A DNA stretch of 64,000 nt from Marinirhabdus gelatinilytica (GTDB lineage Bacteria; Bacteroidota; Bacteroidia; Flavobacteriales; Flavobacteriaceae): contig NZ_QRAO01000002.1 in assembly GCF_003353425.1 (NCBI RefSeq), positions 420,496-484,495 of the forward strand, given 5' to 3'. Under the pieces are notes generated by a model, which was not told where the DNA came from, searched no databases, and worked only from the letters and a program-made list of their open reading frames with translations. Below are positions 17,475 to 26,488 of the stretch, one piece after another (position 1 is the first letter of the stretch; each line of letters begins with the position of its first letter). A program made the position numbers and the translations under genes.

Positions 17475-18320
17475 ATGAAAAAAATAATCCTCTTTGTTTG
17501 TGCCATAGCAACAACTTTTGCCGTGCAAGCACAACTCGAAACCCCTGCGCCCAGCCCATCACAAAAAATTGAACAGAAAGTTGGACTTACCGATGTTACT
17601 GTTGAATATTCAAGACCCTCAATGAAGGGACGTACTATATTTGGAGGCTTGGTGCCTTACGATAAAATATGGCGTACCGGAGCCAACGCCAATACCAAGA
17701 TTACCTTTAGTGACGATGTAATGGTAGGAGGTAAAGAAGTAAAAGCAGGAACGTATGCCATCTATACAAGGCCTGGTGTACAGAGCTGGGATGTGATGTT
17801 GTATTCAGACAGTAATAACTGGGGAACTCCACAAAAATGGGACGATAGTAAAGTTGCGGCAACCGCAAAAGCACAAGTATTTCCATTACCAATTGATATT
17901 GAAACATTTACAATGTCTTTTGATGATATTACGAACAACTCTGCAAACCTAGGAATGATGTGGGAAAAGAGCTATGTAGCGTTGCCTATTGAGTTTATGA
18001 CCGATAAGCAAGTTTCTGCAAGTATTGATAGAGTGATGAACGGCCCATCTGCTAACGATTATTACCAAGCGGCCGTGTATTATCTTAATGCAGGTAAAGA
18101 CATAAACAAAGCAAAAACATGGATAGATAAAGCCATTGAGATGCGCGAGCAACCAGCTTTTTGGTTTCACAGACAACAATCGCTTATCTATGCCAAAGCA
18201 GGTGATAAAAAAGGAGCTATTAGCGCTGCGAAGAAATCTTTGGAAATGGCAAAAGAAGCTGGAAACGACGATTATGTAGCTTTAAATACAAAAAGCTTGA
18301 AAGAATGGGGAGCAATGTAA
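17475..18320 (+). CDS. DUF2911 domain secreted protein
   Basis: 281 residues with a clear signal peptide (MKKIILFVCAIATTFAVQAQ), so exported to the periplasm. The DUF2911 domain follows: VTVEYSRPSMKGRTIFGGLV, then WRTGANANTKITFSDDV and AGTYAIYTRPG. The C-terminal third (about 190-280) has TPR-like helices (WIDKAIEM, KKGAISAAKKSLEMAKEAG). The family is common in Bacteroidota; its function is unknown. It is monocistronic and followed by a bidirectional terminator. Confidence 0.92.
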   Translation: MKKIILFVCAIATTFAVQAQLETPAPSPSQKIEQKVGLTDVTVEYSRPSMKGRTIFGGLVPYDKIWRTGANANTKITFSDDVMVGGKEVKAGTYAIYTRPGVQSWDVMLYSDSNNWGTPQKWDDSKVAATAKAQVFPLPIDIETFTMSFDDITNNSANLGMMWEKSYVALPIEFMTDKQVSASIDRVMNGPSANDYYQAAVYYLNAGKDINKAKTWIDKAIEMREQPAFWFHRQQSLIYAKAGDKKGAISAAKKSLEMAKEAGNDDYVALNTKSLKEWGAM

Positions 18321-18340
18321 ACTGTTCTATATTCTTTTAA

Positions 18341-18372
18341 AAAAAACGCTCCTGATGTGGGAGCGTTTTTTT
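18341..18372. terminator. bidirectional Rho-independent terminator
   Basis: The stem AACGCTCC/GGAGCGTT is flanked by A and T runs, so it can serve both the DUF2911 gene (plus) and the HsdR-N gene (minus) that converge here. Confidence 0.85.
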
Positions 18373-18817
18373 ATGGAGTATATTCTGGAAGTTGCCTTAA
18401 AAAGATATAGCGTTCGTTGCTGTAATCCAATTGGCAGAAATAATGTTGTATTCCGTTGCTTACCATCAAATAACTGGCATTTGTAACAAGGTTATAGCGG
18501 GCAATCTGGTCAAAGGTATCTTGCGTAATCTTAACTGAGGGAGCTTTACATTCAACAATAATTTCTATTGAGCCGTTATTGTTGTATACAACTACATCGT
18601 ATCTTTTTTTTGTCCCGTTGAGGAGTAGTTGTTTTTCAACGTTAATGTGGGATTTAGGATATTTTTTTTCTGAGATTAAATACTGTACCACGTGCTGGCG
18701 TACCCATTCCTCAGGAGTGAGCACCATAAATTTTTTTCGTATTTCGTCAAAAATGAAACGTTTGTTTTCGTTACTTTTGAAACGGAACGAATAGCCAGGG
18801 AAATTAAGTTTCAGCAT
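18371..18817 (-). CDS. stand-alone type I restriction HsdR N-terminal-like nuclease domain protein
   Basis: 148 residues with the PD-(D/E)xK fold of the HsdR_N family: D74 in KRYDVVVYNNNG and E89-C-K91 in IIVECKAPSV, followed by QDTFDQIARYN. No helicase, methylase or specificity subunit is encoded nearby, so this is not a restriction locus. The gene stands divergently beside holA, which is a recurrent arrangement in Flavobacteria as I recall it. DNA cleavage is plausible from the motif but unproven. Confidence 0.85.
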   Translation of the reverse strand: MLKLNFPGYSFRFKSNENKRFIFDEIRKKFMVLTPEEWVRQHVVQYLISEKKYPKSHINVEKQLLLNGTKKRYDVVVYNNNGSIEIIVECKAPSVKITQDTFDQIARYNLVTNASYLMVSNGIQHYFCQLDYSNERYIFLRQLPEYTP

Positions 18818-18852
18818 AGCGCAATTTACAGTTTTTGATTTATCCTGTTTCT

Positions 18853-18882
18853 ATCTACAATCTAAAAATCTACAATCTAAAA
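18853..18882. repeat. two tandem copies of a 15-bp AT-rich unit
   Basis: ATCTACAATCTAAAA occurs twice in direct succession just before the holA start. It sits in the divergent promoter region of holA and the HsdR-N gene, and its role is unknown. Confidence 0.7.
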
Positions 18883-18887
18883 CTTCC

Positions 18888-19892
18888 ATGTCCTTAGACA
18901 AAGCTAAAGCCATCATCACCGATATAAAGAGGGGAAACATTTCACCAATCTATTTTTTGATGGGGGAGGAGCCTTATTATATTGATGGTGTTTCAAATTA
19001 TATTGAAGAAACCCTGCTTACCGAAGAAGAAAAAGGCTTTAACCAAATGGTGCTCTACGGAAGGGATGTTACCATAGACGAGATTGTGAGCAATGCAAAG
19101 CGCTATCCCATGATGGCCGAAAGACAGGTAGTAATCGTAAAAGAAGCACAAGACCTGTCCCGTACCATCGAAAATTTAGTCTCCTATGCCGAAAATCCAC
19201 AGCCCACCACCGTTTTGGTTTTTTGCTATAAATACAAAAAGCTGGACGCCCGAAAAAAACTTGCTAAGACACTGAAGAAAAACGCGGTGCTTTTTGAGAG
19301 CAAGAAAATGTACGACGACAAACTCCCGGGATGGATCATACAGGTACTCAAGGGCAGGGGATATTCCATTACCCCCAAGGCAGCACAAATGCTCAGCGAG
19401 TTTTTGGGTAACGACCTTAGCAAGATCAATAACGAGTTGGAAAAGCTACAGCTCATCATCAAGCCCGAACAGCAAATTACCCCTCAACTGGTTGAGCAGA
19501 ATATTGGGATTAGTAAGGACTTTAACAACTTCGAGTTGCAAAATGCCATTGGCGCAAAGAACATAAAAAAAGCCTTCGCTATTGTACAGTATTTTGCACA
19601 AAACCCCAAGAACCACCCATTGGTGATGACGGTGGCACTATTGTACAGTTTCTTCTCTAAATTGCTAAAATACCACGCACTATCCAATAAAGCGGAAGCC
19701 TCGAAAGTACTGGGAGTGAATCCCTATTTTATAAAGGATTACCAAACGGCCGCCCGCAACTATTCCATGAAAGAGGTAAGCGCCATAATCGCTAGCATAC
19801 GTGAGGTAGACCTAAAGAGTAAAGGAGTAGGCGCCGCAAATCTCACTCCCGCAGATCTTTTTAAGGAGTTATTGACGTCTATTTTTAAATAA
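18888..19892 (+). CDS. holA: DNA polymerase III subunit delta
   Basis: Clamp-loader subunit that opens the beta sliding clamp. 334 residues. The N-terminal part shows the HolA pattern PIYFLMGEEPYYIDGVSNYI and MMAERQVVIVKEAQDL, followed by an AAA+-like middle and the helical C-terminal collar domain (LVMTVALLYSFFSKLLKYHA). A Walker A motif is degenerate, as normal for delta. It starts six bases after a 15-bp direct repeat pair. Confidence 0.93.
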   Translation: MSLDKAKAIITDIKRGNISPIYFLMGEEPYYIDGVSNYIEETLLTEEEKGFNQMVLYGRDVTIDEIVSNAKRYPMMAERQVVIVKEAQDLSRTIENLVSYAENPQPTTVLVFCYKYKKLDARKKLAKTLKKNAVLFESKKMYDDKLPGWIIQVLKGRGYSITPKAAQMLSEFLGNDLSKINNELEKLQLIIKPEQQITPQLVEQNIGISKDFNNFELQNAIGAKNIKKAFAIVQYFAQNPKNHPLVMTVALLYSFFSKLLKYHALSNKAEASKVLGVNPYFIKDYQTAARNYSMKEVSAIIASIREVDLKSKGVGAANLTPADLFKELLTSIFK

Positions 19893-19893
19893 C

Positions 19894-20268
19894 TTATTTT
19901 TTATCTACCGAAATACTTCCAGCGCCCATAAGTGCTATGGAAATAAAGCCTATCAAATAAAGCAGGGCCATTTCCTTTTTGGCCAAGGGATCCGCCCCGT
20001 GTACCACAAAGGCAGCAACGGCCATGGTAATTGCTGAGATTATTGCCGCAAACCTTGTTTTGATTCCTATAATAATCAGGACAGGAGCTACCAATTCACC
20101 TAGCAGTACCAATATGGAAGATAGCAACCCGCCAATTCCCAACGGGTCTCCAACTACGGAGAGGTCGCCACCAATAAAAGCTAAAAATTTGGGCACACCG
20201 TGGGTGAGCATAAGTCCGGCAACGCCAATTCGTAGTACTAATAATCCTAGGTCGTAATTTCTTTTCAT
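19894..20268 (-). CDS. DoxX family membrane protein
   Basis: 124 residues with four membrane helices. LVLRIGVAGLMLTHGVPKF at the N-terminus and the GELVAPVLIIIGIKTRFAA segment are DoxX-family features. Members are linked to quinone-dependent redox or stress responses in different organisms, but the activity is not defined for this subgroup. It is convergent with holA, separated by one base. Confidence 0.88.
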   Translation of the reverse strand: MKRNYDLGLLVLRIGVAGLMLTHGVPKFLAFIGGDLSVVGDPLGIGGLLSSILVLLGELVAPVLIIIGIKTRFAAIISAITMAVAAFVVHGADPLAKKEMALLYLIGFISIALMGAGSISVDKK

Positions 20269-20466
20269 GTTTGGGGTTTTAAAGAAGTCTAAAAGTATAA
20301 AAATTATTGAATTTACAATTTCAAATTGTAAAGTTTACACTAAATTAAATTAAGAATCCATTTTGGCCAAAGTAACGGTATTGATTTCAAGGTAACTTAA
20401 TATTCAGTTAAGAAAAAGGGTACATAGTCATTGTAGTTTAGCGCAAATAAAAACAACAAACTACTA

Positions 20467-23400
20467 ATGAAAAAAATTACACTTATCGCACTACTGTTTT
20501 CAGTAGCAATCGTAAAAGCACAAACAACAGTCTCTTCCACGAGTTTCGAGGAGCCAACCGCAGCTTCACAGTATGTGGACACAGGAGATGCAAATGTTGC
20601 ACATGACCTAATTAACAACGCAGGCCAATCTATGGTAGATTTTACCACAACCGCCACAGAAATGGGTTTCGACGCCCGTTACGAGCCGTATGACACACCG
20701 GACGTAGGCCTTACCGATGGTGATTTTGTGGGAGCCACTTCCTTTACCGGGGATGTAGGGGCATATACCGATGGTGTTCAGGGATACAACTTGTCCGATA
20801 CGGACGGAAACATGATTCTTGAATTTGATGTTGTGGATTTTTCAGGATTAACCAATCCTACAGTTTCAATAGATTATTTTATTACCGAAACTGGATATGA
20901 AGGCGACGGAACTGTAAATGAGAGCGGCTCTGATAGAATTCGTATATACGTTAAGGATCTGACCAACAATACCGAAATTGACATTCTCAATACCGAAGGA
21001 TCTGATATTGATGATCTGGGAATTGAAGGGGTATTTACAACAGGTACTGCAACTGTTCCAAACGGTGTTATGGTACAACTGGTCGTGGAGGTTCGCACAA
21101 ATGCCGGGGGAGAAGCTGTTTATCTGGATAACGTAAAATTTGAAGCAACGGGAACTTTCGATCTAAACATAACCGAAGTTTTCCCAGGTCAAGAAGGTGA
21201 CGATTTAACAGCCGATTGGTTTGAAATTAGAAACGATGGTAATGCCGCGTGGGTTTCTGGTGTAGATCCGGATCTTTATTACGATGATGAGTCTGCCGAT
21301 GGTGCAACAGCAGATATCATTCAGGGAATAACCAATATACAGCCCGGCGAGTATGTAATCGTTTTGGTGACGGACAACACCAATAACGAAGTAGCCACAT
21401 TTACCAATGTTTGGGGAGAGGTGGTAAACCTTAGTGGTCTGGAAATTGGATTTACAGATGGTGCTGGACTTGGCGGCGGCGGCGATGCCGTGAACATTTG
21501 GGCTGGAGACCCTACATCCACTTCGGTTATAGATACTGCTACCTATCCGGATACCGTAACAAATGACGGACAGAGTTTCGATGTAGATTTGAACGAATTT
21601 AGTACTGTAGGAAATACCAGTAATGCCGTGGAGACATTACAACAGGGAGGTGCAGCATCAAATGTGCCTAATATAGGTTCCCCGGGAAACGTACCGCTAA
21701 TGCCTAACCTCGTGATTACTGAAGTCTTTGCAGGACAGGAAGGAACAGACCTTACCGAGGATTGGTTCGAAATAAAGAATGAAGGTCAAGCAGCATGGGT
21801 TTCAGGTATTGATGCAGATTTATACTACGATGATGAGTCTGCCGATGGAAACGCAGCCGATATTATCCAAGGTCTTACAGACATCCAACCGGGCGAGTAT
21901 GTAATCGTGCTGGTAACCGATAATGCAAATGGTGAAGTAGCAACTTTTGTGGATGTTTGGGACGATGTGGTAGACCTAACAAACGTAGAGGTAGGATTCA
22001 CCGATGGTGCAGGATTGGGCCAGGGTGGAGATAGCGTGACCCTTTGGATGGGAGACCCAACCACCACCTTGCCTGTAGATATGGGCGCATACCCAGATAC
22101 AGCTGCTAACGATGGTGAGTCGTACGATATAGAATTGGCATCCTTCAGTGTAGCAGGTAACGCGAATGGCGCTGTGGCAACCCTTTTATTGGGCGGAACC
22201 GCAAGCGACACTCCAAACATTGGTTCTCCAGGAAATGTAATTCCTAACGTAAATGTTGAAGTAGCATTTGACGGTGCTTTTACCTCTGTTTCTGAAGACG
22301 GAGCCGAAGTGACCATTTCCATAATCATTTCAGAAGCACCAGATACCGAAGGTACAGTAGAAGTGGCACTGCTCACAGGGGGAACAGCCGTAGAAGGAAC
22401 CGATTTTACGTTCTCAGCTACAGAGACAATTACATTCCCCGTAGGCAGCACCACGCCACAAGAAATTACAATACCCATTATAAACAATACCGAAGATGGC
22501 AGCGATGTGTTTTTTATTGTACGGTTAGCCAATGCGACCACGTTGCAAATTGGTGAAAATGACACCTTTTCAACATATATATTGGATGACGACACCCAGG
22601 TCCCTACAGGAGATGCAACCCAATTGGACATGAATTATTTAGCCAGCTATGTTGTAGATGCAGATGGGACAGCAGAGATTGTAGCCTACGACCCAGCCTC
22701 GCAACAATTGTTCGTCACCAATGCAGATAAGGTTGAAGTGCTGGACTTTTCAGACCCCTCAAATATTACCAGCTTGGCTACAGTTACTTTACCAGCTGGA
22801 ACTTCTGGAGTACAGAGCGTAGCTGTTAACAACGGTATAGTGGCAGCAGCAGTAGCAGCAGATCCTGCTACCAATAATGGTTTTGTGGTTTTTAGCGACA
22901 CCAATGGTGCCAACCAAACCATGGTAGAGGTTGGTTCCTTACCAGATATGCTTACCTTTTCTCCAGATGGAAACTACGTACTGGTAGCAAACGAGGGGCA
23001 ACCCAATGACGATTACACAATAGACCCAGAAGGCAGTGTTTCCATAATAGATGTGAGTGGTGGGTTGGGAGCTATTTCCCAATCAAATGTTAGCACGGCA
23101 AACTTTAATGCTTTCGATGCACAACAAGCTACTTTGGAGGCGGACGGAGTTAGAATCTACGGTCCCGGAGCTACGGTATCACAGGATTTGGAACCGGAGT
23201 ATATCACGGTTTCAGCAGATTCACAAACGGCTTATGTAACGCTTCAGGAGAACAATGCCTATGCCATAGTAGATATAGCAAATGCTGAAATTTCTGAAAT
23301 TATTTCTTTCGGTTTAAAAGATCACAGTATTGCTGAAAACTCTCTGGATGTAAGCAACGATACCGATTTTATTTTTGATGCATCCTGGCCAATTAAAGGG

Positions 23401-24348
23401 TTGTATATGCCAGATGCCATTAGTTTCTATTCGGCAAACGGAACCGATTATATTGTTACGGCAAACGAAGGTGACGCACGGGAGTACAATGCCTTGGAAG
23501 AAGAAAGAAACCTTGGAGATGCAGATTATATACTGGATCCAACAGTTTTCTCAAATATTGATGTATTGGAAATGGAAAGTAACCTTGGCGCTATTAACCT
23601 AACAAACGCATCTGGAGATACCGATGACGATGGTGATTTTGATGAGATCCATGTATTTGGTGGGCGTTCTTTTTCAATTTTTGAAGCGGTAACGGGAACC
23701 CTGGTGTACGATAGTGGTAACGATTTTGAAATTATCACTGCAAATGATCCAACATACGGACCCATATTTAACGCTAGCAATAGTAACAATAGTTATAAAG
23801 ACCGAAGCGACAATAAGGGGCCAGAACCAGAAGGTGTGCTGGTTCAGGAGATTAATGGTGAGCAATATGCTTTTATACTTTTGGAAAGAATTGGAGGGGT
23901 AATGGTATACAATATTACCGACCCTACAAACCCTGTATTCCTTCAATATCTGAACAATCGTGAGGCTACACCGGGGGGTGACGAAATGGGCGACTTAGGA
24001 CCAGAGGGACTTGTGTATGTTCCATTTGCCGATAGCCCAACCAATACTGGATTGATCGTAGTGGCCAATGAGGTTAGTGGTACCTTGAGTATATATTCTC
24101 TCGATAATGATGTATTGGGAGTTGATGAGTTTGAATTGGCAAACAATACAAACTTCAGCATGTATCCCAATCCAGCCAATGGAATAGTGTTTTTGAGTAA
24201 AAGAGGAGATTACACTATTTACGATGTTACCGGAAGGAAGATTAACCAATATACAAATGTAACTAGCTTAGATATACAAGGGCTCACTGCGGGTATTTAT
24301 GTGGTTGTTAACCAAGATGGAGTGGCGAAACGACTTATCGTTAAGTAG
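20467..24348 (+). CDS. choice-of-anchor I family T9SS-exported protein with two lamin-tail-like domains and a Calx-beta domain
   Basis: 1293 residues, secreted by the type IX system. Order: signal peptide (MKKITLIALLFSVAIVKAQ); an N-terminal beta-sandwich-like part; two tandem lamin-tail-like domains (about 235-400 and 417-585, period 182 residues, beginning ITEVFPGQEG and ITEVFAGQEG); a Calx-beta domain (about 597-710); a large beta-propeller of the choice-of-anchor I type (about 720-1215) with GPEGLVYVPF; and a C-terminal T9SS sorting domain (FSMYPNPANGIVFLS to RLIVK). The calls for the outer-surface domains are from recall. It is likely cell-surface or released; the substrate is unknown. 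Confidence 0.88.
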   Translation: MKKITLIALLFSVAIVKAQTTVSSTSFEEPTAASQYVDTGDANVAHDLINNAGQSMVDFTTTATEMGFDARYEPYDTPDVGLTDGDFVGATSFTGDVGAYTDGVQGYNLSDTDGNMILEFDVVDFSGLTNPTVSIDYFITETGYEGDGTVNESGSDRIRIYVKDLTNNTEIDILNTEGSDIDDLGIEGVFTTGTATVPNGVMVQLVVEVRTNAGGEAVYLDNVKFEATGTFDLNITEVFPGQEGDDLTADWFEIRNDGNAAWVSGVDPDLYYDDESADGATADIIQGITNIQPGEYVIVLVTDNTNNEVATFTNVWGEVVNLSGLEIGFTDGAGLGGGGDAVNIWAGDPTSTSVIDTATYPDTVTNDGQSFDVDLNEFSTVGNTSNAVETLQQGGAASNVPNIGSPGNVPLMPNLVITEVFAGQEGTDLTEDWFEIKNEGQAAWVSGIDADLYYDDESADGNAADIIQGLTDIQPGEYVIVLVTDNANGEVATFVDVWDDVVDLTNVEVGFTDGAGLGQGGDSVTLWMGDPTTTLPVDMGAYPDTAANDGESYDIELASFSVAGNANGAVATLLLGGTASDTPNIGSPGNVIPNVNVEVAFDGAFTSVSEDGAEVTISIIISEAPDTEGTVEVALLTGGTAVEGTDFTFSATETITFPVGSTTPQEITIPIINNTEDGSDVFFIVRLANATTLQIGENDTFSTYILDDDTQVPTGDATQLDMNYLASYVVDADGTAEIVAYDPASQQLFVTNADKVEVLDFSDPSNITSLATVTLPAGTSGVQSVAVNNGIVAAAVAADPATNNGFVVFSDTNGANQTMVEVGSLPDMLTFSPDGNYVLVANEGQPNDDYTIDPEGSVSIIDVSGGLGAISQSNVSTANFNAFDAQQATLEADGVRIYGPGATVSQDLEPEYITVSADSQTAYVTLQENNAYAIVDIANAEISEIISFGLKDHSIAENSLDVSNDTDFIFDASWPIKGLYMPDAISFYSANGTDYIVTANEGDAREYNALEEERNLGDADYILDPTVFSNIDVLEMESNLGAINLTNASGDTDDDGDFDEIHVFGGRSFSIFEAVTGTLVYDSGNDFEIITANDPTYGPIFNASNSNNSYKDRSDNKGPEPEGVLVQEINGEQYAFILLERIGGVMVYNITDPTNPVFLQYLNNREATPGGDEMGDLGPEGLVYVPFADSPTNTGLIVVANEVSGTLSIYSLDNDVLGVDEFELANNTNFSMYPNPANGIVFLSKRGDYTIYDVTGRKINQYTNVTSLDIQGLTAGIYVVVNQDGVAKRLIVK

Positions 24349-24372
24349 CATGCCGCTGGTATTAGTAATTGG

Positions 24373-24400
24373 AAAGCCACCTTTTTTGGGTGGCTTTTTC
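24373..24400 (+). terminator. Rho-independent terminator
   Basis: The stem AAAGCCACC/GGTGGCTTT with a T-rich loop and trailing T run lies 24 bases after the stop of the T9SS-exported protein. Confidence 0.85.
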
Positions 24401-24410
24401 TTTTTTAGTG

Positions 24411-24418
24411 TACTTTTG
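24411..24418 (+). promoter_or_regulatory. -7 promoter box TACTTTTG of menA
   Basis: Matches TAnnTTTG and lies 23 bases before the menA ATG, just after the preceding terminator. Confidence 0.55.
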
Positions 24419-24441
24419 AAACTTTAAAAATCCAATTTTAG

Positions 24442-25344
24442 ATGAATAAAGTCCGCGCTTGGATAGCTGCCGCTCGCTTACGTACATTACCGCTATCAAT
24501 TTCTGGGATCTTGGTGGCCAGCGGAGCCGCCGCAAAAGTTGATGCCTTCTCTTTGCCCATCATGGTGTTGGCTTTGCTCACTACTTTAGGGTTCCAGATA
24601 CTCTCCAACTTTGCAAACGATTATGGCGACGGTGTAAAAGGAACCGATAATGCCGATAGAGTAGGACCCGCACGTGCCTTGCAAAGCGGATTGCTTACAG
24701 CAAAGGAGCTTAAACGGGGCATGATAGTGACTACGGTTCTAACGCTGTTCTTGGCCAGCTTACTTATTTTTATCGCTTTCGGTAATGAAAACTTCATTCT
24801 TTCGGTAGTATTCTTCAATTTGGGAATTGCTGCTGTTATTGCCGCCGTAACCTATACCGTTGGGAAAAGAGCGTACGGATACCGCGCTATGGGCGATCTG
24901 TTCGTGTTCGTTTTTTTTGGATTGGTAGGGGTATTGGGGTGTTACTTTTTGTTCACCCAAAAAATTTCAGACTTAATCATCCTACCGGCTATTACCATAG
25001 GTTTGTTGAGTGCAGCCGTGCTCAACCTGAACAACATGCGTGATAGGCTTGCAGATGCCAAGGTGAACAAAAACACGCTCGCTGTGGTATTGGGGGAGAA
25101 GCCTGTAAAGCTGTATCACTGCCTATTGATACTAGTAGCCTTTTTATGTGCTTTGGTCTATGCTTTCTTTAAAGGAGAACCTTGGCTGGGGTATTTACCT
25201 ATGGTGGCATTTATCCCTTTGTTTTTGAATGTTATAAAGGTTTTTAAAAGCCAGTCGCCACCCTTGTTGGACCCAGAGTTGAAAAAGGTAGCATTGAGCA
25301 CTTTTTTGTATGCAGCCCTGTTTTTTGCAATTGCAATGTTTTGA
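24442..25344 (+). CDS. menA: 1,4-dihydroxy-2-naphthoate polyprenyltransferase
   Basis: Membrane prenyltransferase that attaches the polyprenyl tail to DHNA in menaquinone synthesis. 300 residues with about eight to nine membrane helices. AARLRTLPLSISGILVASG opens the UbiA/MenA fold. The first Asp-rich motif is NFANDYGDGVKGTDNADR, and the second is LNLNNMRDRLADAKVNKNTL, both prenyl-diphosphate/Mg sites. It leads a menaquinone gene group (menA, UPF0173, menC, CPBP, menE), though gaps of over 200 bases separate some of them. Confidence 0.95.
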   Translation: MNKVRAWIAAARLRTLPLSISGILVASGAAAKVDAFSLPIMVLALLTTLGFQILSNFANDYGDGVKGTDNADRVGPARALQSGLLTAKELKRGMIVTTVLTLFLASLLIFIAFGNENFILSVVFFNLGIAAVIAAVTYTVGKRAYGYRAMGDLFVFVFFGLVGVLGCYFLFTQKISDLIILPAITIGLLSAAVLNLNNMRDRLADAKVNKNTLAVVLGEKPVKLYHCLLILVAFLCALVYAFFKGEPWLGYLPMVAFIPLFLNVIKVFKSQSPPLLDPELKKVALSTFLYAALFFAIAMF

Positions 25345-25569
25345 GTATAATTTTCAGGAAATTTCCTTGTCCCCAGCGACGGTAGCATCATAGGAAGTTT
25401 TGTTCTTTTGTTCCCTAAGATCCAAATTCAGGTTTTATGGGTCTTGTAAGTATGGTGTGTATTTTCCTTGCCGTTCTTAGAAATTTCTGCTGATCAATTT
25501 TAAAAAATTTACAAATATTTAACATTATTCTCTCTCGCAGACTTTACTTTTAAAGAAAAACACAGCAAT

Positions 25570-26250
25570 ATGAAAATTACATTTTACGGTCAAAATTCCT
25601 TGGCACTGCAAATAGGAGAAACCCACATCGTCGTAGACCCATTCATTACAGGAAACGACCTGTCCAAGGACAAGGTGGATATCGACAAATTAAAAGCAGA
25701 CTACATCCTGCTCACCCACGCACACCAAGATCATATTTTGGATGCCGAAGCGATTGCTAAAAATACAGGCGCCACTATTTTAAGCAATTACGAAATAGCC
25801 AACCATTACGAAGAAAAAGGACTTGAAGTACACCCTATGAACCACGGCGGTTGGTGGGAATTCGATTTTGGACGTGTAAAATATGTAAATGCCATACATA
25901 CCAGCTCCTTTCCGGATGGCAGTTATGGCGGCCAACCTGGCGGATTTGTTATTGAAAGTACCAACGCAAACATCTACATTGCAGGAGATACAGCCCTCAC
26001 GATGGATATGAAATTAATACCCATGCATACCAAGCTCGACCTAGCCATTTTGCCCATTGGAGACAACTTTACCATGGGGGTGGACGATGCCATTGTGGCC
26101 TGCAATTTTGTAGAGTGTGATAAGGTATTGGGAGTACATTATGATACCTTTGGCTATATTGAAATTGATCATGGGGAAGCTAAAAGAAAATTCGATCAAG
26201 CTGGAAAGGACCTTATGTTGCTCGATATTGGAGACTCTATTGAGTTGTAA
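25570..26250 (+). CDS. metal-dependent hydrolase, UPF0173 metallo-beta-lactamase fold
   Basis: 226 residues, full length for UPF0173. The zinc motif HxHxDH reads THAHQDHILD, with further ligands in NHGGWWEF and AGDTALTMDM and the C-terminal VLGVHYDTFGYIEID. No substrate is known for the family. It lies between menA and menC but with 225- and 238-base gaps either side, so operon membership is doubtful. Confidence 0.92.
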   Translation: MKITFYGQNSLALQIGETHIVVDPFITGNDLSKDKVDIDKLKADYILLTHAHQDHILDAEAIAKNTGATILSNYEIANHYEEKGLEVHPMNHGGWWEFDFGRVKYVNAIHTSSFPDGSYGGQPGGFVIESTNANIYIAGDTALTMDMKLIPMHTKLDLAILPIGDNFTMGVDDAIVACNFVECDKVLGVHYDTFGYIEIDHGEAKRKFDQAGKDLMLLDIGDSIEL

Positions 26251-26300
26251 AAAGAACAAGTTACAAGCAAGTTTAAACTCCATAACCACTATTTATAGCT

Positions 26301-26327
26301 TGGTCAGGTTGAGTGCAGTCAAAACCT
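26301..26327. repeat. intergenic string resembling a flavobacterial dispersed repeat
   Basis: TGGTCAGGTTGAGTGCAGTC and the next bases resemble a dispersed intergenic element of this lineage. Only one copy is in the window, so the repeat call rests on recall. Confidence 0.3.
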
Positions 26328-26488
26328 CAATACTTATTAGTTTAAAAACTACTTGAAGTATTCCATCACTTTTTTTATTCTTTAAGCCAAACCTTATCGT
26401 ATTTTTACTCGATTATCGAGATGTTACCGCTCCGAGGCTTGCCCTGAAGTAAAAATTGTTTCAACCGGGGCCTCGAGATAATTTACTG

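Noticed and set aside
18371-18817. Type I restriction-modification locus
   Set aside because: Only the N-terminal nuclease-like domain is present; no HsdM, HsdS or helicase part.
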